DNA of 64,000 nt, taken from the NCBI GenBank assembly GCA_025991245.1, contig BQMJ01000035.1, forward strand, positions 1 through 64,000, written 5' to 3'. The first letter of the stretch is position 1. Each line of letters opens with the position of its first letter. The notes under the pieces were generated by a model. The model ran no database searches. It saw only the letters and a program-made list of their open reading frames with translations, and had not been told where the DNA came from. The DNA comes from Galdieria partita. Taxonomy: Eukaryota; Rhodophyta; Bangiophyceae; Galdieriales; Galdieriaceae. Positions 46,459-55,678 of the stretch are shown in pieces. A program made the translations under genes and the position numbers.

Positions 46459-48350
46459 TTATTCAAGTTCTGAAGCTGAGTAGTTTCCATTAGCCAAACT
46501 AGAGGAGGCTTCTGAAGGTGAAGCACTGTTAACTTGTTTTTCAACTCGAAGCAATAAGATGCGGCGGTCATCTGTTTGCATAATTGTAAAGAGATAATTG
46601 CCAAGGTGCAAAGTTTCACCCACACTAGGAATTCGTCCAATCATGTGACATATCACTCCGGAAATGGTTTCGAATTGATCCAATTCCGGGTCATGACTTA
46701 ATGATAAACCTTGCAAAACTTCACATATATGTTCCATATTTGTGTTTCCTTTGATAGAATATATTCCTTCGCTGACTTGACAAATATGCTCCATGTTCTC
46801 ATCTACATCATCCTCATCATATATTTCTCCAACAATCTAAATACAAAATGTTAACAAGTCATTCAATAAATAAATACATGCCTCCTCAACAATATCTTCC
46901 AATGTGACTAATCCAGCAGTTCCACCATATTCATCTACAACGATAGCCATATGTTGTCGTTTCTTTTTCATTTGCTCTAAAACATTCCAAACAGTCATCG
47001 ACTCTGGTACGAAAAAAACAGGCTCCGTTAGCTCTCTAACTATAACCGTTTCAAGTTGTTCTGGTTTGTTCAAAAACTGTAAAAGTGATTTGAAGTATAC
47101 AATTCCAGTGATCTTGTCAATAGAATCTTCATAGACAGGTGTTCGAGAATAATGATGATCCTTTTCTAATCTCAACAAGTCCTAAACAAAAGGTAAGTTA
47201 CACTTCAATTTCGTATAACTCTATATAACCTTCAAAGAGGCCTCCGCACTGATTGATACCATTTCTACTCGAGGACACATAATTTCACAAACTTTAGTCT
47301 CCTCCAGATCTAAGACACCTTCAATCATATCTTGTTCATATCTTTCAATACTTCCTGAGCGACCTGCTCCAGCAGCAATCAACCTCAACTCCTCCTCAGA
47401 TACAGCAGTAGTATCTTCGACTGTAATCCGAAATATTCTCAAAATGGTTTTGGCAAATACTGCAAATAGTTTTCCAATTGGGTAAAGCATAAGTGAAAGA
47501 AATGATACTATCGGTAAGGTAGCTCTCAGCACAAGAACAGGATTAGACACTGCAAGTGATTTTGGCAGAATCTCCCCAAAGAATAAGAAGAAAATAGTCA
47601 TTAAGGCACTCGTATAGCCAAACGCCATATCTCCAAATAATTTGGTTGCTGCTTCTGTAGTAAAAGCAGTCACAAATACCATCACGGTTGTGGACGCTAC
47701 CAGTATAGTGGTCAAAAATCTGGTAATATCCTTTTCCAATATCTGAAAAGGTGAGTTGGATCCACTAGACTCAGCGAGTTCCTTTAGTTTCCAAGGCCAC
47801 AAAGTTGTTGCAGCAGTTTCAGCAGCAGCTAATAAAGAGCCCAATAGAAACAACAGTATGCTTAAAATACTCATAACTTTCCATCTCGAAGAAAACGAAC
47901 TTGGATCAACAAAGGCCAATTGGGGTGCTGCCAAACACTGCACTGGAAAGCATACGAGACACAACAAGTTTGAAAACGATTGTAAGAGTACGTCATATTT
48001 CAAAAGCTTTAGGAAATAGATGATGACTTTGGTCAACGTACAGCGTGCCAATCTAGGATAGCTTGGAACCCGATGAAGTTGGCGAATAGTAGAAACTATG
48101 TAGATGATTTGAGTTTGAAGTTAGTATCTGATGAAATAGTTCTTGGATACATACAACCTTTATAAGTATTCCACCAATCATATCCTATTCTTAGCCTTCC
48201 TCGAGGGAACTTGCTCCCGAAACTACAAACAACAGGAAATTCACAAAAACGGGCAACCGAGAGTTTCGAGAAATATGGATAAAAACGATATTTATAAAAG
48301 TTAAGTTGCTGGAAACCACATATAGCTGCAACACAACACAAGTTTGTCAT
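46459..48350 (-). CDS. CNNM/CorC-type protein (DUF21, CBS pair), probably plastid
   Basis: Four exons (48,158-48,350; 47,230-48,095; 46,882-47,181; 46,459-46,836) encode about 578 residues; introns are 62, 48 and 45 bp, the last with a GC donor. About 110 N-terminal residues, basic and rich in F, R and S, resemble a plastid transit peptide. The DUF21 domain has four hydrophobic segments with AETAATTL and FFGEILPKSLAV (about residues 160-330). A CBS pair follows ([43 protein letters not shown]). The end is a CorC_HlyC-like transporter-associated domain. CNNM/CorC proteins are linked to Mg2+ (and Na+) transport with nucleotide-sensing CBS domains. Plant homologues of this type are chloroplastic. 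Confidence 0.88.
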
Positions 48351-48632
48351 CCAAGACGAGCTGCCAACTCAATTTCGGAATGAATAATAGTTGGCAGTCA
48401 AATGAAGCAGATGCTCATTTTTGACAACTCTCAACACTGCTTCGTCTTCATTTTTTGAGAAGTACGAATCATACACACAAACAAATATTTTCTGCCTGAC
48501 ATTTGGAGACTTGAGGTCCATTTCTAACTGACCCAAAGGACAAGTGAAAGAATGAGAATAATTGTGGAAGATAAACAATTATTTTGAAATTCAAGTAGTG
48601 ATGTTTTTGAAAGCCTCAAACAAAATCTCCCA

Positions 48633-50099
48633 ATGAGACCCGGCAATATTCACATTTTTGAAGAATTGGGTTTTGTTTCAGCTATGCTTGTCAATGATGA
48701 TCATTCCACCCAAAAAAACTTGCCGTCTTCTTCTTGTATTAGGAAAAAAAGAACTGTCAGTCGTATCAAGCAGAACCCTAAACAAAAAATGGGAGACATC
48801 GAGGACCTGTTGAAATATCTGTGTCAAAGAGACAAAAAAAACAGTTGGTTGACTGTCGAAAAAGAGATTTCTAGTTTTCAGCACAGTCTTCTTGAATGGT
48901 ACAGACAAAACAAACGCCAGCTACCTTGGAGACAAACTTTGATGGAACAGCATCCGAATCCTTACCATATATGGGTCTCGGAAACTATGCTTCAACAAAC
49001 AAGAGTCACAAGTGTTATAGAATACTATAAAAAGTGGCTACAAACCTTTCCGGATATTCCATCTTTAGCTGCAAGCTCTCTCGAAAGAGTTAACGAGATC
49101 TGGGCAGGTTTGGGGTATTATAGAAGAGCAAAGTTACTCTACGAAGGTGCAAAGACTATCATGTCATGCTTTGACGGTCAAGTTCCAGAAGATATAAGAC
49201 TATTGCAAAGCATCCCAGGAATAGGCCCATATACAGCTGCAGCTATCGCATCTATTGCTTTTAATAAGCCTTATGCAGTTTGTGATGGAAATGTCTTTCG
49301 AGTACTGTCTCGTTTGTTTTCTATAGACTTGGATATCTCTTCGTCTGACAATCAGTCTTTTTTCAGAAGTTTAGCACAATTTTTGATTTTCAAAGACAAG
49401 GCAGCTGATTATAATCAAGCTATGATGGAATTGGGAGCTACTGTATGTACTCCTAAGAATTTTGATTGCAAACATTGTCCTGTTCATCATTGGTGCAACA
49501 GTTTTCAAACTGCCACTGAGCGCCAAGTACCTTTGAATGATATTGTTGGCCAATATCCAGTCAAGTTCAATAGAGTTAAACAAAGCAATGAGGAGCTACA
49601 AGTTTACCTGATTGTTTTCGCCAATTATTTCCTGATGCTTAAGAATGTTTCTAGAAACTTATTGGGAAACTTGTGGCACTTTCCATATGTCACTTTGAAA
49701 CGGAATGGAAATGAATTGACAGAAGATGAGAAATTGCAACATGAACGTTGCTTGTCTCGAGTATTGCATTCATGTGGTTATCCTTTGAACGATACGAATG
49801 ATTTGCTAAAGTTGCTCTATGAGTCTGCCATCCCAATAGGGCAAGTGGAGCATTTATTTACACATATCAAGCAAACCATTTACGTAAAGTTTGTACGCTT
49901 GTCATCGGAAACCTCATTAGTAGTTGAAAATAGTTCACACAGAATAGGAGGAATTGATCCGAACGATGAATCTATTGAATACAGATGGTTGACAAAGGAG
50001 CAAATGGAAACGAGTGCTATTTCTCGTCAAATGAAGAAAGTCATGGAACTTTATCAACAACAGAAGAAACAAAAATTCATTCATTCATTCTTCTGCTAA
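48633..50099 (+). CDS. mutY: adenine DNA glycosylase MutY
   Basis: A single-exon frame of 488 codons from ATG at 48,633. Roughly 65 basic N-terminal residues (KKRTVSRIKQ) may be a nuclear or organellar targeting extension. The catalytic core begins near residue 85: LPWR, then the catalytic glutamate in WVSETMLQQT (about residue 115), the helix-hairpin-helix LQSIPGIGPYTAAA (about residue 192), and the catalytic aspartate in AVCDGNVFRV. A 4Fe-4S cluster motif C-x6-C-x2-C-x5-C (CTPKNFDCKHCPVHHWC) is near residue 272. The C-terminal 170 residues are a NUDIX-like 8-oxoG recognition domain. It excises adenine mispaired with 8-oxoguanine. All key residues are present. Confidence 0.95.
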   Translation: MRPGNIHIFEELGFVSAMLVNDDHSTQKNLPSSSCIRKKRTVSRIKQNPKQKMGDIEDLLKYLCQRDKKNSWLTVEKEISSFQHSLLEWYRQNKRQLPWRQTLMEQHPNPYHIWVSETMLQQTRVTSVIEYYKKWLQTFPDIPSLAASSLERVNEIWAGLGYYRRAKLLYEGAKTIMSCFDGQVPEDIRLLQSIPGIGPYTAAAIASIAFNKPYAVCDGNVFRVLSRLFSIDLDISSSDNQSFFRSLAQFLIFKDKAADYNQAMMELGATVCTPKNFDCKHCPVHHWCNSFQTATERQVPLNDIVGQYPVKFNRVKQSNEELQVYLIVFANYFLMLKNVSRNLLGNLWHFPYVTLKRNGNELTEDEKLQHERCLSRVLHSCGYPLNDTNDLLKLLYESAIPIGQVEHLFTHIKQTIYVKFVRLSSETSLVVENSSHRIGGIDPNDESIEYRWLTKEQMETSAISRQMKKVMELYQQQKKQKFIHSFFC

Positions 50100-50219
50100 A
50101 TGTCTTCTACACTCTTGTTTTCACAAGTCTTCTTATTGTGGAAGGTGTTCACAGACGGAATAGAATTTTGGACCCAAGTTGAACTCCTCGCATTCTAAGC
50201 GTCGTTGCTCATTGATATT

Positions 50220-51190
50220 GCTTGTCAGAGTGGTTAGGAACTCTGGAAATTTTCAATGTTGTTTTCGAAAGTTTTCTTTGCGTTGTAGTATTTTTCATCG
50301 AATTGAGAAGTCTCGTATGTTTTGTGAGAACAAGTCGTGCCTTGAACTGCAATGAATTGAGTGTAGTTTGTATTGTATATGTCCATATCCCTTTCCAACT
50401 ACTTGTGAGTGTTGTCGGTGCTTGTTATATAGCTTTTGGGTTTTATAGTCCGGGGGCAAAGAAGATTAGATATCCTTTATGAACAGTCTCTATGGAAGAT
50501 AGGGGATAGAAGAAGGCCTTCTTGGAGCCGATGTGGTGATCGTTGTTTGTTTCAGTTATTCTCCAAAGCAAGATATTCGGCTCAACGGTTTACTGTGCTC
50601 CTTAAAGGTTAGTATATTATTCCCGTTGACTTAACTGGAGAGGAGGAAAACAAACTATTGCTACAGAAACGGTTTGGGATATTTATTATTCACAAACATA
50701 TGTGTGATATCCAGTACTGGGCTCTGATCACAATAATTAGAAACATATTTGTAGTTTTAGTCAAATTTCTAAATGTTTGAATAGGTTTTTGTTTTTTCAA
50801 AGGAAGAGATAGGAATTTCCATCCTTGTTGATAAAGGCTTTCAAGGGAATGTGATAAACCCAAAAGTAAAGAGAAATTTAGTTTTAGACGGTTCTTTTAT
50901 GTTTCTGACAGTGTCTATGAGAACCAGGTTGCAATGTTTCTCAACAGCTAAACTGTATCTAGTATACAAAGAACTTTGTCCATGGTCAAACAAGACATAT
51001 TCAACTGATTTCCAAAACTTTTTTCATTCTATTATTTTGAAAAAGAAAATAAAAGTATGGCAACATAGCTTGTGACGCTTCGGTTGCCTCTTCCATTTTT
51101 AGCGAACGGTGGATTTTGTATACATCATCCAATGAAATCCTTTGGTCTACGAATGATGCGCAATGCTTTGGCCTCAGAGTGATTAGGACG
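50220..51190 (+). pseudogene. decayed trehalose-6-phosphate synthase domain
   Basis: Directly upstream of the phosphatase gene, scattered signatures of the TPS domain appear in the right order but in different frames. VYVHIPFQ near 50,380 resembles the HIPFPSSE motif, and EGLLGADVV near 50,513 resembles the highly conserved ILEGLLGADL. A weaker ILVDKG near 50,822 is reminiscent of the VDRLDYxKG region. Spacing is somewhat distorted and no continuous synthase frame exists. I infer that this locus descends from a fused TPS-TPP gene whose synthase half has decayed. The alternative is that these are small unrelated frames; the 86-codon hydrophobic frame at 50,222-50,482 would then be a small membrane protein. 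Confidence 0.4.
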
Positions 51191-51218
51191 CACTTTGCAA
51201 AACAAGCAGTTAGCTTCT

Positions 51219-52310
51219 ATGCAGGGGCAGTTGGAAGAATTGAGTGAAACTTTTCAACTCCCTTCGTTGGGAAATACTGAAGTCCTGTTGGCAAATCCTT
51301 CTTTAGTCGATAGTTTAGTGAATGGCGATAGCTATTCAAAGCCCAACACCTCGTCTTGTCAAAGAGAAGACTGGCCTGTTCTTGAAAAGAAAGATGCTTT
51401 TAAAACGTATTCTTTAAAGAACTGTCAAGACTACCCTGCAAATAAGCAAGATAAGATTGTTTTGAACCAAGTTTTGTCTTTGCCGTCTGCGCTGGATTTT
51501 TTAAGCGAGATTGTATCCAAGAAACTAAAGGGGAAAAAAGTAATCATGTTTCTTGATTATGATGGTACACTTGCACCTATAGTAGATGATCCAGAAAGAG
51601 CTTTCCTTCCTGAAGAAACAAAGTCTGCCTTGTTGAAGCTCATAGAAGTGGGCGTACCAGTTGCAGTAGTCTCAGGGAGAGCGAGGAGAAAGATACAACA
51701 ATTTGTTAATATTGATGCTTTATATTATGCCGGCAGTCACGGTTTCGATATTTGTGGTCCTAATGGATACATTGTTCCTCATCAAGTAGCTGGTGATACT
51801 TTACCTGTGCTTGGTGAAGCGGCCGAAATAATAAAGGAGCAGATAGTGGAAAAGTATCCTGGCGCATCAATGGAAGATAATATTCTCTCAAAAACTCTTC
51901 ATTATCGACGATGTTCTTCTAATATCGTTCCTGAACTGGAAAGGAAACTAGATGATATACTTGATTGTTTTCCTCAGTTACAAAAAACATATGGAAAGTG
52001 TGTGTTTGAAATTCGACCTAAATTTGACTGGGACAAAGGAAAGGCAGTGGAGTGGTTGCTCTCTGCATTAGCGATGAATAGCCCAGATGTAGTTCCTATC
52101 TATATTGGAGATGATAGAACGGATGAAGATGCATTTCGTGTCGTTGTCAACAAAGGAGTGGCAATTGTTGTTGCAGAAGAGTCAAAATATGCAACTTTTG
52201 CAAACTTTCGACTTAAGGACCCCTTTGAGGTTCGACAATTTTTGGTTCATTTTTGGATATCACAATTGGAAAATAGTGCCATTCTTCCTAGTTGTGGAAA
52301 CTCCTTGTAA
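51219..52310 (+). CDS. trehalose-6-phosphate phosphatase (HAD family)
   Basis: From the first in-frame ATG at 51,219 the frame encodes 363 residues, the size of single-domain plant-type phosphatases. After about 100 poorly conserved residues comes HAD motif I, FLDYDGTLAPIVDDP (about residue 110). VAVVSGRARR, YYAGSHGFDI, FEIRPKFDWDKGKAV and motif IV YIGDDRTDEDAF (about residue 297) follow, all diagnostic of TPP. It dephosphorylates trehalose 6-phosphate to trehalose, a stress osmolyte and signal in algae. The upstream DNA holds what looks like a decayed synthase domain, so this may be the surviving half of a fusion. The frame is open about eight codons above the chosen ATG, so an upstream exon cannot be excluded. 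Confidence 0.9.
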   Translation: MQGQLEELSETFQLPSLGNTEVLLANPSLVDSLVNGDSYSKPNTSSCQREDWPVLEKKDAFKTYSLKNCQDYPANKQDKIVLNQVLSLPSALDFLSEIVSKKLKGKKVIMFLDYDGTLAPIVDDPERAFLPEETKSALLKLIEVGVPVAVVSGRARRKIQQFVNIDALYYAGSHGFDICGPNGYIVPHQVAGDTLPVLGEAAEIIKEQIVEKYPGASMEDNILSKTLHYRRCSSNIVPELERKLDDILDCFPQLQKTYGKCVFEIRPKFDWDKGKAVEWLLSALAMNSPDVVPIYIGDDRTDEDAFRVVVNKGVAIVVAEESKYATFANFRLKDPFEVRQFLVHFWISQLENSAILPSCGNSL

Positions 52311-52467
52311 CTATCAAACATTTTAGTTTGGGTAGTAAGCATGGGAATATTGGCAGGAATTTATGATTCTTGCCACCTGTGAAGTTATTTTCAGAGCAAG
52401 TGCTCATTGCGAAACTTCCATGTTCAAAGTTGTATTTGGCTATTTGTACATGGAAAGTTTTCATAAA

Positions 52468-53210
52468 CTAATTTTTTAGCTTTACTCGTTTTCCATCCAT
52501 GAACAGTTGTCTACTCTTTTCGATTCTTTTAAGCACTCTTCTTTCCAAATCTAAGACTGAAAAGCCCTGTTTTTCTAACTTCTTTAGTAAAGAACTATAA
52601 CGGATTCCATTTGAACGGACAAGTTTCTTGATTGCTCTTTTCAGACCAGCTTTCTTCTCAGAAAACGTTTTGGTCTGCTTTTTATCAGAACTTGTGCCGT
52701 TAGTTCTTGACGACTTGAGGTGGTTCTCCGTTCCACCGGTTGCTTTATCGTTGGTTACAATAGTATCTTGAAGATGGTTATCCTCCTTTTGAACAGTGAC
52801 ATTATCTGAGCCATTAGTTACATTTTCGTTTGCCAATCGTCTCTTAGCAGCCGATATATGGCGTTTACTTTGATAGTGTTGTTCTCCTTGAAGTACACTA
52901 TTGAAAGCAACGCTACAAGTTCTGCAATAAAAGTTAGTGTCTCCTTCCAAGCGCTGCTGCGATAATTCTTTGGATACTTGCTGTTTTTCGTATTTCTCCT
53001 TTTCTGTAATACAACTTATATGGGACGACACACTCTAAAAACACAGGTCAGTCTTGCACCATTGGTTAAGCAAACCAATCCTACAGCTCGATCAAAAGTC
53101 TTTCCACAATCTACACAAGAAACCGAGTGTGTTCTACAAGTGAAAAAGTGTTTTTCTATTTTGGGTTTTTTTACAACTTCTTGACACTGGTCACAACAAA
53201 AACTCACCAT
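52468..53210 (-). CDS. LYAR-like C2HC zinc-finger nucleolar protein
   Basis: Two exons (53,085-53,210 and 52,468-53,034; 50-bp intron) encode about 230 residues. The N-terminus has paired zinc-binding motifs: CCDQCQEVVKKPKIEKHFFTC, then SCVDCGKTF, then HISC across the splice. This matches LYAR, whose N-terminal fingers read CxxC...H...C, CxDCG and HxxC. A single C2H2 finger of the U1-like, RNA-binding type follows (YCRTCSVAFNSVLQGEQHYQ, about residues 73-92). The rest is charged and low-complexity with a lysine/arginine-rich C-terminal block. LYAR family proteins act in ribosome biogenesis and transcription. The start is the first ATG of the frame; the upstream extension has none. Confidence 0.7.
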
Positions 53211-53240
53211 AGGAACGCCACCCAAGGTTACCACCAACTA

Positions 53241-53257
53241 ACGACGACGACGACGAC
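53241..53257. repeat. ACG microsatellite
   Basis: Five to six ACG units in the short divergent region between the LYAR-like gene and the ferredoxin-NADP reductase gene. Confidence 0.7.
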
Positions 53258-53750
53258 TGTTAGTGCACAAAACATAATTTCATTATCCAACATTTCTATT
53301 TTTCCTTATCTAGAAACGTCGATCCATGGACAAGTTTATAAATATTTGAACAAGTTTTATAATAGCAATTGTTTGTTTCTTAAATATAGCGAAAGAGACA
53401 CTTCAGAATAGCCACCTTTGGTACACTCCAAACGTCCAAGTACGTCGAGTTACTTTTTTATAGAGTTATTATTCTTCAATATTTACTTGACGATACATAC
53501 TTCCAGTATTGGTGAGTGAGTTGTATCAAGAGAGCAGCTCGTTAAACTTTCTTTGGACCTTTCTCTATCATCTTTTTACCAATCAAAACAAACTCTCAGT
53601 CATATTTAAACTTAAAACCTATTTCCACAAAAAATATGCTTTCATAGGCAACTATAAAACTGGACCACCAGTGCCTCACATCATCTCCTCAACAGCAGGT
53701 TCCACTTTGTCCTCCCATTTTATTTCTTCGTCCGTTGTGTGCGAGTCGAC

Positions 53751-54920
53751 ATGGCTTTTGTTGCAAGTTGTGCAAACATTTCTACTCACAAGATACAAAG
53801 AGAACGAAGAGCAATATGTGGCACACACCGTTATTTACGTGATGCTAGCACTTTGATTCCTTTGAAGGTTCGTATTTATGTCTATTGAGTTGGGTGGCGG
53901 CTTTTTGAATTCCGAGAGAATAGGTTGTTTCAAATGAATATGTTTCTCGAAAATCCTATGGAGTTCGAATGGCAGCTCCAGCTTCTTCAAAGCGTGAAGT
54001 ACCGTTAAATATCTTTCGTCCCAATAAACCTTTTGAAGCAACTGTGTTGTCAAACGAGCTCATCGTTGGTGAGGACGCTCCAGGAGAAACTTGGCATATG
54101 ATTTTCAACACGGATGGTTGGTAGATATTGTGTAATAGCGATACTGTTTTGTCATCGTTCTTTTCTAGGTGCTTTACGTTATATTGAAGGGCAATCGATA
54201 GGAGTTATTCCTCCTGGTCTTGACGAAAAGGGTAAACCGCATAAAGTAAGGTTATACTCCATAGCTTCGACAAGTCATGGGGATCATCAAGATGATAAGA
54301 CTTTGTCCTTATGTGTCAAGAGACTTGTTTATACAGACCCGTCAACAGGAGAAGAAAGGAGAGGTGTTTGTTCCAATTACTTGTGTGATTTGAAAGCCAA
54401 CGACAAAGTCAGTATATCCGGTCCTGTTGGCACAGTAATGTTGATGCCTGAAGATCAAAAGGCCAATATCATAATGTTAGCAACAGGAACAGGAATCGCT
54501 CCTTTCCGTGCTTTTCTTTTGAAAGCTTTTATGGAAAATAATCCAGATTATCATTTTCAAGGTAATATGTGGCTGTTTTTTGGGGTTCCTACCACCTCCT
54601 CTCTCTTATATTATGACGAGCTTGAGAAGATGGTCAAGGAAAATCCCAACCAGTTGAGAATAGATTATGCGATTTCTCGAGAACAAAAGGATGCCAATGG
54701 AAAGAAGATGTATATTCAGAATCGTATGGCAGAGTATAAAGAGGAATTATATGAAATGTTTCATCAACCCAATACTTACGTTTATATGTGTGGTTTGAAA
54801 GGAATGGAAAGTGGGTTAGATGAAGTTATGGGTCCCGTGTTTGAGGAACGTGGAGAAGATTGGCAAGAGTTTAGAAAGCAGATGAAGAAGGACAAGCATC
54901 TCCTCATAGAAACTTATTAA
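53751..54920 (+). CDS. petH: ferredoxin-NADP+ reductase, plastid
   Basis: Three exons (53,751-53,867; 53,924-54,116; 54,169-54,920), with introns of 56 and 52 bp, encode about 353 residues. The first ~55 residues are basic and hydroxylated and end near VRMAAP, fitting a plastid transit peptide. FAD-binding motifs are RLYSIAST (about residue 132) and GVCSNYLCDL. NADP-binding motifs are ATGTGIAPFR (about residue 215), FFGVPTTSSLLY and YVYMCGLKGME. The protein ends with an aromatic tyrosine (IETY) that stacks on the flavin, as in plant-type FNR. It passes electrons from ferredoxin to NADP+ at the end of photosystem I electron flow. No phycobilisome-linker (CpcD-like) N-terminal domain is seen, unlike in cyanobacterial forms. 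Confidence 0.95.
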
Positions 54921-55148
54921 TAGCATTTAGTGAGCGAGCCTTTGTGTGTTTTGGATGGGGAAAAAGAGGAGCACAAAGTGATTATTGGGGTTCAATAGTG
55001 CGGAATATAAAAAGCGTCTTCTTCTAAGCATTGTCGGCTTTATATAATCCAAAGCTTTAGTCATTGCTCGTGCAAGAGGAATTGAAAGTTCCAATACAAC
55101 CTAAACTTTCAATACGATTGGCTACTCTTCACTTTCATATACAAATGA

Positions 55149-55672
55149 TCATTGCGTTTCTGAACTTATTCGATCGAGCTGTACTCTTCTAGCACAAGAT
55201 GAAAGAGCTTTCACTGCTTCTGCACAACGTAAGGGATCATTTGAATTCTCTCGATAACATTCGAGACAAGCCTTTCTTTCCGATTCACATAAAACAGTCT
55301 TCATTCTGGGACGAAAATAAGATTTTTGCAGATCTTGAACAAGTGCTTGAACAAGAGCAGTCTCTCGTTCTTCCCTTTGTCTAGCTTTTCGTTGCTGTCT
55401 CTCCCGAAATCTCTCCAAAAGCTGCCTTCTCTTATTTCTTTCTTCTTCTCGTACCGCTTCTACTAAATGTCTGTCTCGATCACTTTCAACCACAACGCGA
55501 GAGTCCTTCACATCTTCTGGAGCTGAAGCCAATTTTCGTAACAAATTTTCTGAAACCTAATCGTACATAAAAATAAATAAATATTGAAAGAGTTATTCTT
55601 ACAACTCACTCTTAAAGAGAAGCCCTCAACCACTTCGTCCTCCTCCATTGCAGAAATAGTGGAATCATCCAT
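55149..55672 (-). CDS. MIC19/CHCHD3-like twin CX9C protein
   Basis: Two exons (55,610-55,672 and 55,149-55,556; 53-bp intron) encode 156 residues. The N-terminal VVEGFSLRVSENLLRKL resembles the DUF737 start of CHCHD3 (VVKGIRLSENV). A highly charged coiled-coil follows (about residues 45-95, EEERNKRRQLLERFRERQQR), then a C-terminal CHCH fold with two CX9C motifs, C-ESERKACLE-C and C-AEAVKALSS-C (about residues 110-143). MIC19 is a MICOS subunit at mitochondrial cristae junctions, imported by the Mia40 disulfide relay. Its start codon lies only 6 bp from that of the divergent MutS gene. Other CHCH proteins are the alternative, but the N-terminal match favours MIC19. Confidence 0.75.
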
Positions 55673-55678
55673 TCTCTT

